A stretch of 39,975 bases of DNA from an uncultured Opitutia bacterium (lineage in GTDB: Bacteria; Verrucomicrobiota; Verrucomicrobiia; Opitutales; Puniceicoccaceae). The stretch's first letter is position 1. Every line of letters starts with the position of its first letter. The position numbers and the translations under genes were made by a program. The notes below the pieces were generated by a model. That model ran no database searches, was not told where the DNA came from, and was given only the letters and a program-made list of their open reading frames with translations. Where the stretch lies: the NCBI GenBank assembly GCA_913056175.1, contig CAJXLM010000023.1:1-39975 (forward strand), in the 5' to 3' direction. This document shows positions 1 to 6,731 of this stretch, piece by piece.

Positions 1-158
1 CGCGCGGGGCGGCGGGGCGTTCGGGGTGCCTTTGGGGGTCGGGGCGTTGCGGGCCTGTGGGCATGGGAAGCGTCTGCCGCGCATCAGGGGAGTGGGCGGA
101 GCCCATGGCGGGGGAGCGGGCGGGGGCCCGCAGCAGGGGAGGGGTTCGGGTTTTTTCG
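1..158. repeat. 158-bp G-rich direct repeat, copy 1
   Basis: Base-by-base comparison at an offset of 351 shows that 1-158 matches 352-509 with about seven to eight substitutions and no indels, roughly 95% identity. The block ends with a run of six T (151-156), after which the copies diverge. It is G-rich on the plus strand with several runs of four or five G. The copy begins at the window edge and may extend further left. Confidence 0.9.
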
Positions 159-189
159 AGGAGTTCAACGAGCCTTCGCCTTGCGGCGT

Positions 190-348
190 TTCTCTGTCGG
201 GCCTCCCGGCAGATCCCGGCCGCGCTTTGCAGCGCTTCCCTGCCGTGCCTCACGGCATATCCATGTGGCGCCTTTCAACGTTTCCATCCCGTGCACCAAC
301 CCATCCATGCCACGCCTTTTGGCGCTTCCCTGCGCTTCGGCTCGGGGT
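190..348. repeat. Hairpin minisatellite array, block A (about seven 21-23 bp units)
   Basis: Units begin at about 190, 213, 236, 259, 282, 303 and 326, giving a period of mostly 23 bp. Each starts with a pyrimidine-rich or ATCC-type spacer (TTCCCTG, ATCCATG, ATCCCGG). Most continue with a short GC-rich inverted repeat closed by a 3-4 base loop, for example TGCCGTG-cct-CACGGCA at 241-257 and CGCC-tttt-GGCG at 315-324. Units are degenerate in sequence but several preserve pairing by compensating changes, as expected if the hairpin matters more than the exact bases. Confidence 0.75.
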
Positions 349-351
349 AGT

Positions 352-509
352 CGCGCGGGGCGGCGGGGCGTTCGGGGTGCCTTTGGGGGTCGGGGCGTTG
401 CGGGCCTGTGGGCATGGGAAGCGTCTGCGGCGCATCATGGGAGTGGGCGGGGCCCATGGCGGGGGAGCGGGCTGAGGCCCGCGGCAGGGGATGGGTTCGG
501 GTTTTTTCG
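352..509. repeat. 158-bp G-rich direct repeat, copy 2
   Basis: This is the second copy of the block at 1-158, shifted by exactly 351 bp. It is identical for the first ~77 positions and has scattered single substitutions afterwards. It is followed directly by the second hairpin array, so block and array were probably duplicated together. Confidence 0.9.
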
Positions 510-519
510 GGGAATCATG

Positions 520-629
520 CCCAGACGGCGCCTTTCGGCGCATCCATGCGATGCTCCCGGCACATCCACGCTGCGCCTCTGGCGCTTCCCTGCGGTGCCT
601 TCGGCACTTCCCGGGCCTGCCTTCGCGCG
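520..629. repeat. Hairpin minisatellite array, block B (five 22-bp units)
   Basis: Units start at 520, 542, 564, 586 and 608, an exact 22-bp period. The hairpin cores differ but pair well: GCGCC-tttc-GGCGC (528-541), GCGCC-tct-GGCGC (573-585) and GTGCC-ttc-GGCAC (595-607). The spacers are ATCCATG, ATCCACG and TTCCCTG. The array decays after ~629. Block B is one base shorter per unit than block A, so the two arrays have drifted or expanded separately since the compound unit was duplicated. Confidence 0.78.
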
Positions 630-716
630 CACCGCTGTCCCTCGGCTGTGAATTCCGTTTGGCGTTCCGCTTGGCGTTGTCAAACTTCCCTCGTTCGCGG
701 GGAGGGGGCAGGGGAA

Positions 717-1046
717 TCAGGGGAGGATCCAGAGGGCGAGGTAGAGGGTGGCCATCCCGCCGAGGATGGAGGCGAGGACGTTGCGGGTGGTGCAGCCAAG
801 GGCGAGAGTGACGAGGGCGGCGGCGAGCCGGGCGGGATCGGGCTCCCCGCCGGTGGCCTCGGGCCAGAGGACCAGCGGAGCGACCAACCCGGGGAGCACG
901 GCCACGGGGGTATAGCGGAGGTGGCGGAGCACCCATTCGGGAAAGGTTTTCCGGCCGAAGAGCCCGAGAAAGGACCAGCGGATCAGGTAGGTCCCGAGGG
1001 CGAGAAGGACAATGACCAGCCAGACCTTGCCGCCGTTCAGCTCCAC
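717..1046 (-). CDS. azlD: AzlD family branched-chain amino acid exporter subunit
   Basis: Small membrane subunit (109 residues) of the AzlCD exporter, which in characterised bacteria exports branched-chain amino acids or their analogues. Three to four hydrophobic segments are visible: residues ~7-20, ~47-60, ~72-85 and ~95-107. The family-typical early stretch TYLIRWSFL is present, as is the segment PVAVLPGLVAPLVL. The start is taken as GTG because a strong ribosome site (AAAGGGGG) lies just upstream. The start overlaps the end of azlC by about 10 bases, as expected for translationally coupled partners. It is the last gene of pyrD-azlC-azlD. The substrate is inferred from the family only. Confidence 0.85.
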   Translation of the reverse strand: MELNGGKVWLVIVLLALGTYLIRWSFLGLFGRKTFPEWVLRHLRYTPVAVLPGLVAPLVLWPEATGGEPDPARLAAALVTLALGCTTRNVLASILGGMATLYLALWILP

Positions 1047-1762
1047 GCCACCCCCTTTCCGCGCCGTCGGCGCAGGGCCTGTTCGGTGGCGGCCCCGGCA
1101 CACATGGCGAGGAGGGCCGCTCCGAGCAGGCCGATCTGGTAAGGAAGGAACGCGAGAAGCAGGGCTGCTCCCACCGAGACCAGGGCCGCGACCACGTGCG
1201 GAATCGTCCGCAAGGCGGGGGCCACCATGGCGAGGAACGTGATGGGGAGGGCGAAATCGAGGGCGAAGGCATCCGGGATCCTTGCGCCGACGAGGGCACC
1301 GACCAGGGTAAAGCCGTGCCAGACCGGCATGATGGGCACGACCACTCCAAAGTAGAAGCCAAGCCGCTCGGCGATCCCCTGCTCCGGGCGTTTCTCGTAC
1401 TCGAGCAGCCCGAGGGCGTAGTTCTGGTCGACGAGGCAATAGGCAGCGAGGGCCCGCTGCCAGTGGCTGGCCCCGCGCAGGTAGGGGGCGATGGAGGCGG
1501 AGTACATGGCCATGCGCAGGTTCACGGTGAGGGCGGCGGCGAGCAGGATGAGGACGGGGGTCTGCTCGGCGAGGAGTTGCACCGCGGTGAACTGTCCGGC
1601 CCCAGCCAGCACCAGCACGCTCATCACGAAAGTCTCCAGCACCGGAAGTCCCGCCTCGGTGGCCACCACCCCGAAGAGCAGGGCGAAGGGCCCGAGCACG
1701 AGGATGAAAGGCAAGCCCGCCGCGGCACCGCGCCGGAACGCCCTGGACACCTCGGGTCTCAT
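1037..1762 (-). CDS. azlC: AzlC family branched-chain amino acid exporter, large subunit
   Basis: A 241-residue integral membrane protein and partner of AzlD. The AzlC family (also YgaZ in E. coli) forms the main channel of a branched-chain amino acid exporter. The sequence shows the family opening (an FRRGAAAGLPF-like segment, then a long hydrophobic helix), the region AGAGQFTAVQLL (about residues 53-64), and the conserved NLRMAMYSASIAPYL stretch (about 81-95). Further hydrophobic helices follow to the C-terminus, which ends in a basic RRRR tail. The ATG lies 22 bp after the pyrD stop. It overlaps azlD, so the pair is almost certainly co-translated. Expression would follow the pyrD promoter unless an internal one exists. 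Confidence 0.88.
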   Translation of the reverse strand: MRPEVSRAFRRGAAAGLPFILVLGPFALLFGVVATEAGLPVLETFVMSVLVLAGAGQFTAVQLLAEQTPVLILLAAALTVNLRMAMYSASIAPYLRGASHWQRALAAYCLVDQNYALGLLEYEKRPEQGIAERLGFYFGVVVPIMPVWHGFTLVGALVGARIPDAFALDFALPITFLAMVAPALRTIPHVVAALVSVGAALLLAFLPYQIGLLGAALLAMCAGAATEQALRRRRGKGVAWS

Positions 1763-1784
1763 GCCAACGGGCCCGCGAGGGGCC

Positions 1785-2837
1785 TCAGCGGGGCAGCGGG
1801 GCTTCCTCGTGGCGGCGGAGGGAACGAGCAAGGGTGCGGGGAAAGAAGGGTCCCCGGTAGACCCATCCCGTGTAGACCTGAACCAGGGAGGCGCCCGCTT
1901 CGAGCTTGGCTGCCGCGGTCGCCGCGTCCACCACTCCCCCAACCCCGATGAGCGGCAGCCGTCCCCCCGTGGTCTCGTGGACGAAGCGGAGAAGATCCGT
2001 GGAGCGCCGGAGGAGCGGCTTCCCGGAGAGCCCACCCCGTTCCCATGCGCCCGCGGGCAGCATGTCGCGGTCGACGGTGGTGTTGGCGACAATCAGGCCG
2101 TCGATGCCCATTGCCTCCACAGTGGTGAGCAGTTCTTCCGCCTCCGCAAAGGTGAGGTCCGGGGAAATTTTCAGGAGCAGAGGGAGGCGGTGGGCACCGC
2201 GGGCCGCGTTTGCCTCCTGCACGCCCCGCAGCGAAGCCCGCAAACGCTCACTCTCCTGGAGCTGCCGGAGTCCCTCCGTGTTCGGGCTGCTCACATTCAC
2301 GGCGAAATAATCGGCGAGGTCGGCGAGCTGGCGGAAACAATACTCGTAATCGCGGCCCGCGTCCTCCAGCGCGGTGCTCTTGTTCTTGCCAATATTGATC
2401 CCGACCGGGACCGGGCGCCGGCCGGGGGGAGGCAGCTTCTCCAGCCGCACCCGCATCGCACCCACTCCCTTGTTGTTGAAACCCATCCGATTGATGAGGG
2501 CCTCGTGTTCCGGCAGCCGAAACATCCGCGGCTGCGGTTGGCCCGGCTGGGCCTCCGGAGTCACCGTGCCCACCTCCACATGGCCGAATCCGCAAGCGGC
2601 CGACCCCAGAACGAACTCGGCATCCTTGTCCATCCCCGCCGCGAGCCCCACCCGGTTCGGGAATTGCAGCCCCCACAGGCTGACGCCCTCCCCCACCTGG
2701 GAACGCCGGCTCATCCAGGTACAGACTGGGCGCAAACGGCTGGCGTTCTGCAACAGGTTACGGGCGTACTCGTGGGCACGCTCGGGATCGAGGTGGAAGA
2801 GCAGAGGCCGCAGCAGTCGTTCGTAGAGGAAGTCCAT
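1785..2837 (-). CDS. pyrD: Dihydroorotate dehydrogenase, quinone-dependent (class 2)
   Basis: Membrane-associated flavoprotein that oxidises dihydroorotate to orotate in pyrimidine synthesis and passes electrons to quinone. It has 350 residues, close to E. coli PyrD (336). The N-terminal ~40 residues form the amphipathic membrane-docking helices typical of class 2. Next come GLAAGMDK (about 64-71), EVGTVTP, NRMGFNNKG, the INIGKNK segment, and NVSSPNT (181-187), whose second serine is the class 2 catalytic base. LLLKISPDL and IGVGGV complete the FMN barrel. The ATG gives a standard N-terminus. It is the first gene of the pyrD-azlC-azlD run and is divergent from the gene at 2925. The electron acceptor here is probably menaquinone, given menC and menE elsewhere in the window. 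Confidence 0.95.
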   Translation of the reverse strand: MDFLYERLLRPLLFHLDPERAHEYARNLLQNASRLRPVCTWMSRRSQVGEGVSLWGLQFPNRVGLAAGMDKDAEFVLGSAACGFGHVEVGTVTPEAQPGQPQPRMFRLPEHEALINRMGFNNKGVGAMRVRLEKLPPPGRRPVPVGINIGKNKSTALEDAGRDYEYCFRQLADLADYFAVNVSSPNTEGLRQLQESERLRASLRGVQEANAARGAHRLPLLLKISPDLTFAEAEELLTTVEAMGIDGLIVANTTVDRDMLPAGAWERGGLSGKPLLRRSTDLLRFVHETTGGRLPLIGVGGVVDAATAAAKLEAGASLVQVYTGWVYRGPFFPRTLARSLRRHEEAPLPR

Positions 2838-2924
2838 CACCGGGGGGCAGTCGCCCCGGGGAAAATCGGTGCCCCAACTGTTTTTGGTTTGCAAGTGCCC
2901 AAAAAAACGACCGACGAAAGGACG

Positions 2925-3632
2925 ATGGCGCAAGCAACTCCCAATCTGGACTGGTGCACCGTCCGGCTCGGCAACGACATGAACTGGTGGGTGGAGGAGA
3001 TCAGTGACGAGATTCACTGGGACGTGGACGGGTTGGGGATTCTCGACCCCCGCCAATTCTCCCACATCACCGATCTCCTCGAGCCCCTCCAGGCCTATGA
3101 TTTCGAGCCCCAGATCGTGGAGAACGCCTTCTACGGCTTCGCCATCGACAAGGAACTCAAGAAGGAGCGCGTCCGGCTCACCCGCAGCAACAATTCCCTG
3201 CTCGATTCCGAGGAAGTACTCTTTGCACTGCCGGACGTGATCGACGAGGAGAAGGGGCCCTACGCCGACTTCCTCACGCACATCACCCGCCTGCGGGTCC
3301 GCCTGCTCAACGATCTCATCGACTTCAACGAGGCGCTCACCGTCGAGGAGTTGGAGGAGGAGATCCGGGACCGCCAGAACGCCGATTTCCTCGAGGGCCG
3401 GGCCACCCATTTCTTCCAGGAGATCACCTCGATCCTTGAGTACGTGCCCGAGGGTTTCGAGCTGGATATGGCGGAGGAGAGCAGCGCGCGGAACACCGAG
3501 TCCGCAGTCGCCGACGAGCTGGCCGACCTCGAGGGAGCGGAGGAGGAGACCCTCGAGGAAGACGACACCATGCGCTGGGACGACGGGGACGAGCGGGAGG
3601 AAGTGGAGGCCGCCGAGGAGGAACGCCTTTAG
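2925..3632 (+). CDS. Acidic conserved-looking protein of unknown function
   Basis: A 235-residue soluble protein that I do not recognise. There is no signal peptide and no membrane helix. Residues 1-165 look like a folded, mostly helical domain with many Trp and aromatic residues near the start (DMNWWVEEISDEIHWDVDG). From about 170 to the end the chain is very rich in Glu and Asp, ending in runs such as EEETLEEDD and EEVEAAEEERL, probably a disordered acidic tail. The ATG has a modest ribosome site (GAAAGGA). It is divergent from pyrD with 87 bp between starts, and the PIN-like gene follows 92 bp downstream on the same strand. Codon use matches its neighbours. Smooth coding composition and the clean start support a real gene. 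Confidence 0.8.
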   Translation: MAQATPNLDWCTVRLGNDMNWWVEEISDEIHWDVDGLGILDPRQFSHITDLLEPLQAYDFEPQIVENAFYGFAIDKELKKERVRLTRSNNSLLDSEEVLFALPDVIDEEKGPYADFLTHITRLRVRLLNDLIDFNEALTVEELEEEIRDRQNADFLEGRATHFFQEITSILEYVPEGFELDMAEESSARNTESAVADELADLEGAEEETLEEDDTMRWDDGDEREEVEAAEEERL

Positions 3633-3724
3633 GGCTCCAAATCCGCCGGAGGCGCAGCCCCCATCCCCCCGGCTCCTCGCGTCGCGTCCACGGTTCGCCG
3701 GTTTCCCCCCAACACCTCCCGCTC

Positions 3725-4135
3725 GTGAGCCACTTCCTTGCCGACATTGATTTCGTGGAGAGCCTCTGGCGCGAGGCCCTCTCCGGGGAAACCGGGGATG
3801 CGCGGCGCTTTGCCGAAGCCCACCGCCGCGCCTCCTTCGCGATCAGCGTGGACACCAGCATCCGCCTCCTCGCGGCGGCCGGGGCCCACGACGAGGAAGC
3901 CGGCAACCGTTTCCTCGAAGCCTTTCCCGTGCTCCCCCTCGACGGGGCCGTGCTCACCCGGGCCGCATCCCTCTTCCGCACCCTTGACCTTCCCCTGGAG
4001 ACCGCCATCGAGGGGGCCCTTGCCACCGTGCACCAGCTCCGGATCCTCACCGGAAACCCCGCCCGCTACCACCTTCTCCCCGGGATTGCCGTGGTCGACT
4101 TCCGACCCCGTCCGGATGAGGAGTCGGCCGAATAG
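3725..4135 (+). CDS. Degenerate PIN-domain-like protein
   Basis: A 136-residue protein whose layout resembles the PIN ribonuclease fold of VapC-type toxins. It opens with FLADIDF (4-10), then an ISVDTSIRLLAAA helix (40-52). The central stretch ending in LPLETAIEGALATVHQL (89-105) sits where VapC has its DALIAATA helix. RILTGNPARYHLLPGIAVVDF (106-126) matches the typical LLTRN..HF....GL.V end. However, the usual acidic positions are altered: the Glu of the second motif is Arg47 and the Asp of the third is Glu92. Nuclease activity is therefore doubtful. No recognisable VapB-type antitoxin is adjacent. The start is GTG with no clear ribosome site, so the exact N-terminus is uncertain. Fold assignment is by pattern resemblance only. 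Confidence 0.55.
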   Translation: MSHFLADIDFVESLWREALSGETGDARRFAEAHRRASFAISVDTSIRLLAAAGAHDEEAGNRFLEAFPVLPLDGAVLTRAASLFRTLDLPLETAIEGALATVHQLRILTGNPARYHLLPGIAVVDFRPRPDEESAE

Positions 4136-4155
4136 GCGGACTCCCCCCGCGGGAT

Positions 4156-4196
4156 TCGCCGGGGCCGGGAAAAAGCGGAGAACGCCCCGCCGGCGA
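4156..4196. terminator. Possible bidirectional hairpin between converging genes
   Basis: TCGCCG with GGGC pairs with GCCC and CGGCGA across an 18-base A-rich loop, with a small bulge on the right arm. It lies between the ends of the PIN-like gene and the minus-strand gene at 4272. There is no T-run, so this is only a candidate. Confidence 0.3.
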
Positions 4197-4271
4197 CCGC
4201 CACCGGCGAACCCGCCCCCGACCCCCGGCGCGGACCGGGTCGAGGCACCTCCTCAAGAGGGGCGGCGACCT

Positions 4272-4970
4272 TCAGGGATCGCCCGGACCGCTCCGACCGC
4301 CCGGCGTCCCCTCTCCCGGGCGGTCCGGGCGGTCGGCCTCCAGCTCAGCAAGGATCCTCCATCGACGGAAGCGGGAGGCCCGCCCTCCCTCGGCCAGCCG
4401 CTCCGCCTCTGCGAGAAAGCGGACCGCCCGTTCCGGATTCCCCAGCCGCTGCCAATACAGCCGCCCGATCTCCCCCGGGAGGACGGGGTCCTCCGGTCGA
4501 TGGAGCCGGCCGCGGGCGAGCAGGGCGACGGCCTCCCGGGCCCCCTCCCCCTTCCAGCGACGGTAAGACCGCTCTCCTCCGCTCCCGAGAGCGCGGCCCG
4601 CCCGCCACACCGGAAGGTCGTAGGCCAGGATACGGGCTCCCTCCCGCCAGAAGAAGGACTCCTCCGGGCAGAGCGTCACCGTCTGCCGAATCCGCTTGCG
4701 GACCGCTTCCGGCTCGCGCGCCAACCAGGCCTCGTACACCCGCAACCAGGAGAGGTCTCCCGCGAGGGGACGAAAACCGCCGAGGGCCCTCCCGAGCGAA
4801 GCAGGCCTTTCCCGCGGGACAAAATCCTCCTCCCGACCGTCCTCCGCCTCCGGACCAGCACCGGCTGATTGCCGGTCCTGCACCCCGGGGACGACCCCTC
4901 CGAGAACCCCCAACAGGAACACCCCGATGGCAAGGCGCAGGGCCGGGTCGCGTCCGCCCCACCCTCTCAC
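4272..4970 (-). CDS. Membrane-anchored TPR-like partner of the ABC transporter
   Basis: A 232-residue protein with one N-terminal membrane helix (about 11-29), a short acidic linker, then a helical domain. The segment FRPLAGDLSWLRVYEAW (about 66-82), followed by CPEESFFWREGARILAYDLPVW (101-122, where the chain forms paired helices), resembles TPR-like proteins I recall beside ABC-2 transporters in Planctomycetes, Verrucomicrobia and deltaproteobacterial genomes. That resemblance is from memory. A second helical pair lies at about 150-200. The C-terminus is Gly/Arg/Pro-rich. The GTG start overlaps the permease stop (GTGA) and has a clear GGAGGG site upstream, so it is translated with the transporter. 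The helical domain probably sits outside the membrane on the far side from the ATPase. Function unknown. Confidence 0.75.
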   Translation of the reverse strand: MRGWGGRDPALRLAIGVFLLGVLGGVVPGVQDRQSAGAGPEAEDGREEDFVPRERPASLGRALGGFRPLAGDLSWLRVYEAWLAREPEAVRKRIRQTVTLCPEESFFWREGARILAYDLPVWRAGRALGSGGERSYRRWKGEGAREAVALLARGRLHRPEDPVLPGEIGRLYWQRLGNPERAVRFLAEAERLAEGGRASRFRRWRILAELEADRPDRPGEGTPGGRSGPGDP

Positions 4971-5743
4971 AGGTCCCTCCCGGCAAAAGCCAACCACGCG
5001 AGGACAGCGTAGCCCAGCCCGTAGAGCAATCCGTAGGCGACAAGACTCCCCGGTTCGTCCGCCAACGCCGCCTCGCTGAATTGCTGCAGGTCCGGCAGGA
5101 TCCGCAGGACGACCGTATCCCGCAGCCAGCCCGCCACTCCCTCCGCCGGGGGCAGGGCGGCCCGGGCGAGCCCGACGAGGTGCCCGCCGAGGACCAGCGC
5201 CGCCGAGAGCACGAGGAGCAAGGGAGTGGAGCGCACCACCACCGCCAGTGCCGTCACCATCGCGGCGACCACCGCGAAGAGCAGCAGCTGCGAGAATCCG
5301 AAACCGCAGAGCTCTCCGAGACCTCCGGCCCCCGTCAAGCCCAGGGCCGCCCGCCGCCCGGCGAGCAGTCCCGCGAGGACGAGGAGCAGTCCGGCGGTAA
5401 AGAAACCGAGCACGAGGACGATCCCGAGGAGACGACCGGCCAGGTAGGAACCGCGCGGCAGCTCCCCACCGAGGAGCCACGCGGCCATCCCGTTCTCCTC
5501 CGCGCGGTGAAGGATCGTGGCCGGAAGGAGGACCGCAAGGACCGTCCCGAACAGCGCCACCGTGCCCCTCCCGACATTGGCGAGGAAGCGGAGCTCCGAA
5601 TCCCCGAAGTGGTACCCGGCCAGCGGTACGGAGAGGACCAGCAGGAAACCCGCGGCCAGGAGGGCGGCGAGGAGCGCCCGGTTGCGCCCGGCCTCCCGCA
5701 GCGTCAGGCCCGTCACGACCCAGAGGCCCCGCCCACCCCTCAC
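4967..5743 (-). CDS. ABC-2 type transporter permease
   Basis: A 258-residue integral membrane protein with about six hydrophobic helices (roughly 23-43, 62-78, 103-128, 150-170, 174-195 and 235-252). The layout is that of ABC-2 exporters: an N-terminal cytoplasmic piece, a first helix, and a periplasmic loop. A cytoplasmic stretch, ILHRAEENGMAAWLLGGELPRGSYLAGR, is of the kind that couples to the ATPase. The GTG start overlaps the ATPase stop by four bases and is preceded by GAGGAGG. The downstream partner also overlaps by a GTGA junction. Substrate cannot be told from sequence. Similar ABC-2 pairs export drugs, polysaccharide or lipoproteins, or act in membrane-protein maturation. Confidence 0.88.
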   Translation of the reverse strand: MRGGRGLWVVTGLTLREAGRNRALLAALLAAGFLLVLSVPLAGYHFGDSELRFLANVGRGTVALFGTVLAVLLPATILHRAEENGMAAWLLGGELPRGSYLAGRLLGIVLVLGFFTAGLLLVLAGLLAGRRAALGLTGAGGLGELCGFGFSQLLLFAVVAAMVTALAVVVRSTPLLLVLSAALVLGGHLVGLARAALPPAEGVAGWLRDTVVLRILPDLQQFSEAALADEPGSLVAYGLLYGLGYAVLAWLAFAGRDL

Positions 5744-6615
5744 GGATCGCCCTCCTCGCCGGATCCCGACTCCCGGCAGAGCCTCTTGAAAAGATTCTCA
5801 AGAAAATCCTCGCCCGGCTCGACGGCCTCCGCCGCGACCCCGGCGCCGGCAACCAGGCCCGCCGCCCGGTCCCGTTCCGCCCGGCTCCGGAAAACCAACC
5901 CCGGACGCCCTCCCACTCCCCTCGCCTCCACTTCCGCCGGGGATCCCTCCCAGCAGGCCTTTCCCTCCCAGAGGATCACCACCCGATCGGAGGCCCGTTC
6001 CAACCGTCCCCAGCGGTGCGAGGCCATCAGCAGGGTCCGCCCTCCCGCCTGCCACGATTCGAGAAGTTCGCCGGCCTGTTCCCGGCCGGCGGCATCGAGG
6101 CCCGCGCAGGGTTCGTCGAGGACCAGCAGGTCCGGTCCTGCCGCGAGTACGGCGGCGAGGACCGCGCGTTGCCGCAGGCCCCGGGAAAGGGAGCGCAGCG
6201 GTGCCCGCGCCGTGCCGACCATCCCCAGCGCTTCGAGAGCAGCCTCCCGCTCCCCAGCCCCCCTTCCCCGACGACCGGCCGCGGCGAGGCGCGCACTGGC
6301 CCGGACCAGTTCCCGCGCCGGTGCCTGCGGATCGCCCGGGGGCAGTTCCGGAAGATAACCGACGCCCCGCCGTGCCCGGGCCCTCCGGGGATCGAGCCCC
6401 CGCAGGCGTACGGTTCCCCGGTCGGGGTGAACGAGGCCCACCGCCAACCGCAGCAGGGTACTCTTCCCGGACCCGTTCGGCCCGAGCAGGACGACCCGCT
6501 CGCCCGCCCGGATTGCCAGGTCCACCCCCGCAAGAGCCGGGCGACGGGCCCGGGACAGGCCCGGCAACGGAAAATCCTTCCCGACGCCCGCCCACGACAA
6601 GACCACGCCCGCCAT
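5740..6615 (-). CDS. ABC transporter ATP-binding protein
   Basis: A 291-residue ATPase that drives the adjacent permease. Walker A is GPNGSGKST (about residues 45-53). The Q-loop region lies near GVGYLPELPPGD. The signature motif is LSRGLRQR in place of LSGGQ, as is common in ABC-2 ATPases. Walker B is LLVLDEP, followed by AGLD and the H-loop MASHRW. A C-terminal extension of about 70 residues follows the nucleotide domain and ends in GEDFLENLFKRL, a pattern often seen in ABC-2 ATPases. The ATG chosen begins the natural first strand (MAGVVLSWAGVGK). The ribosome site is weak, and an upstream in-frame extension is possible but low-complexity. It is divergent from nadD. Confidence 0.9.
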   Translation of the reverse strand: MAGVVLSWAGVGKDFPLPGLSRARRPALAGVDLAIRAGERVVLLGPNGSGKSTLLRLAVGLVHPDRGTVRLRGLDPRRARARRGVGYLPELPPGDPQAPARELVRASARLAAAGRRGRGAGEREAALEALGMVGTARAPLRSLSRGLRQRAVLAAVLAAGPDLLVLDEPCAGLDAAGREQAGELLESWQAGGRTLLMASHRWGRLERASDRVVILWEGKACWEGSPAEVEARGVGGRPGLVFRSRAERDRAAGLVAGAGVAAEAVEPGEDFLENLFKRLCRESGSGEEGDP

Positions 6616-6731
6616 GGCGCGGGAGCCAAGCGCACAGCGGCCTTCGGCGCAAAAAGGAATTTTCTCAACATTCCCTAAACCCACAACTTTTCCCGTTGCC
6701 GGACTCCCGCAGCGCTCCCTTCCTTCCCCGC

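Larger units (their letters stand above)
1..716. other. Gene-free region holding a two-copy compound repeat
   Basis: No convincing gene is present. Open frames exist on both strands, but they are low-complexity Gly/Arg/Pro/Ala readings created by GC-rich repeats, and the 22-23 bp repeat period is not a multiple of three, so the reading frame is not kept from unit to unit. The region lies downstream of azlD, which is transcribed leftwards into it. It consists of two compound units offset by 351 bp, each a G-rich block followed by an array of short hairpins. The last ~60 bp before azlD contain a short 12-bp tandem duplication (about 656-679) around the core TTGGCGTT. The left edge may cut off further copies. 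Confidence 0.75.

Noticed and set aside
190-629. CRISPR-like array
   Set aside because: The units are contiguous and 22-23 bp long with internal variation; there are no unique spacers between conserved repeats and no cas genes.
26-1362. Several long open frames on both strands across the left end
   Set aside because: They are Gly/Arg/Pro/Ala-rich, pass through repeats whose period is not a multiple of three, and overlap the real azlD/azlC genes in other frames.
2838-2924. Promoter between pyrD and the acidic-protein gene
   Set aside because: A TTGCAA/TTGGTT-like box and A/T runs are present, but no convincing pair of -35 and -10 elements with normal spacing can be defined.
3725-4135. Active VapC toxin
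   Set aside because: Two of the key acidic residues are substituted and no antitoxin gene is next to it.
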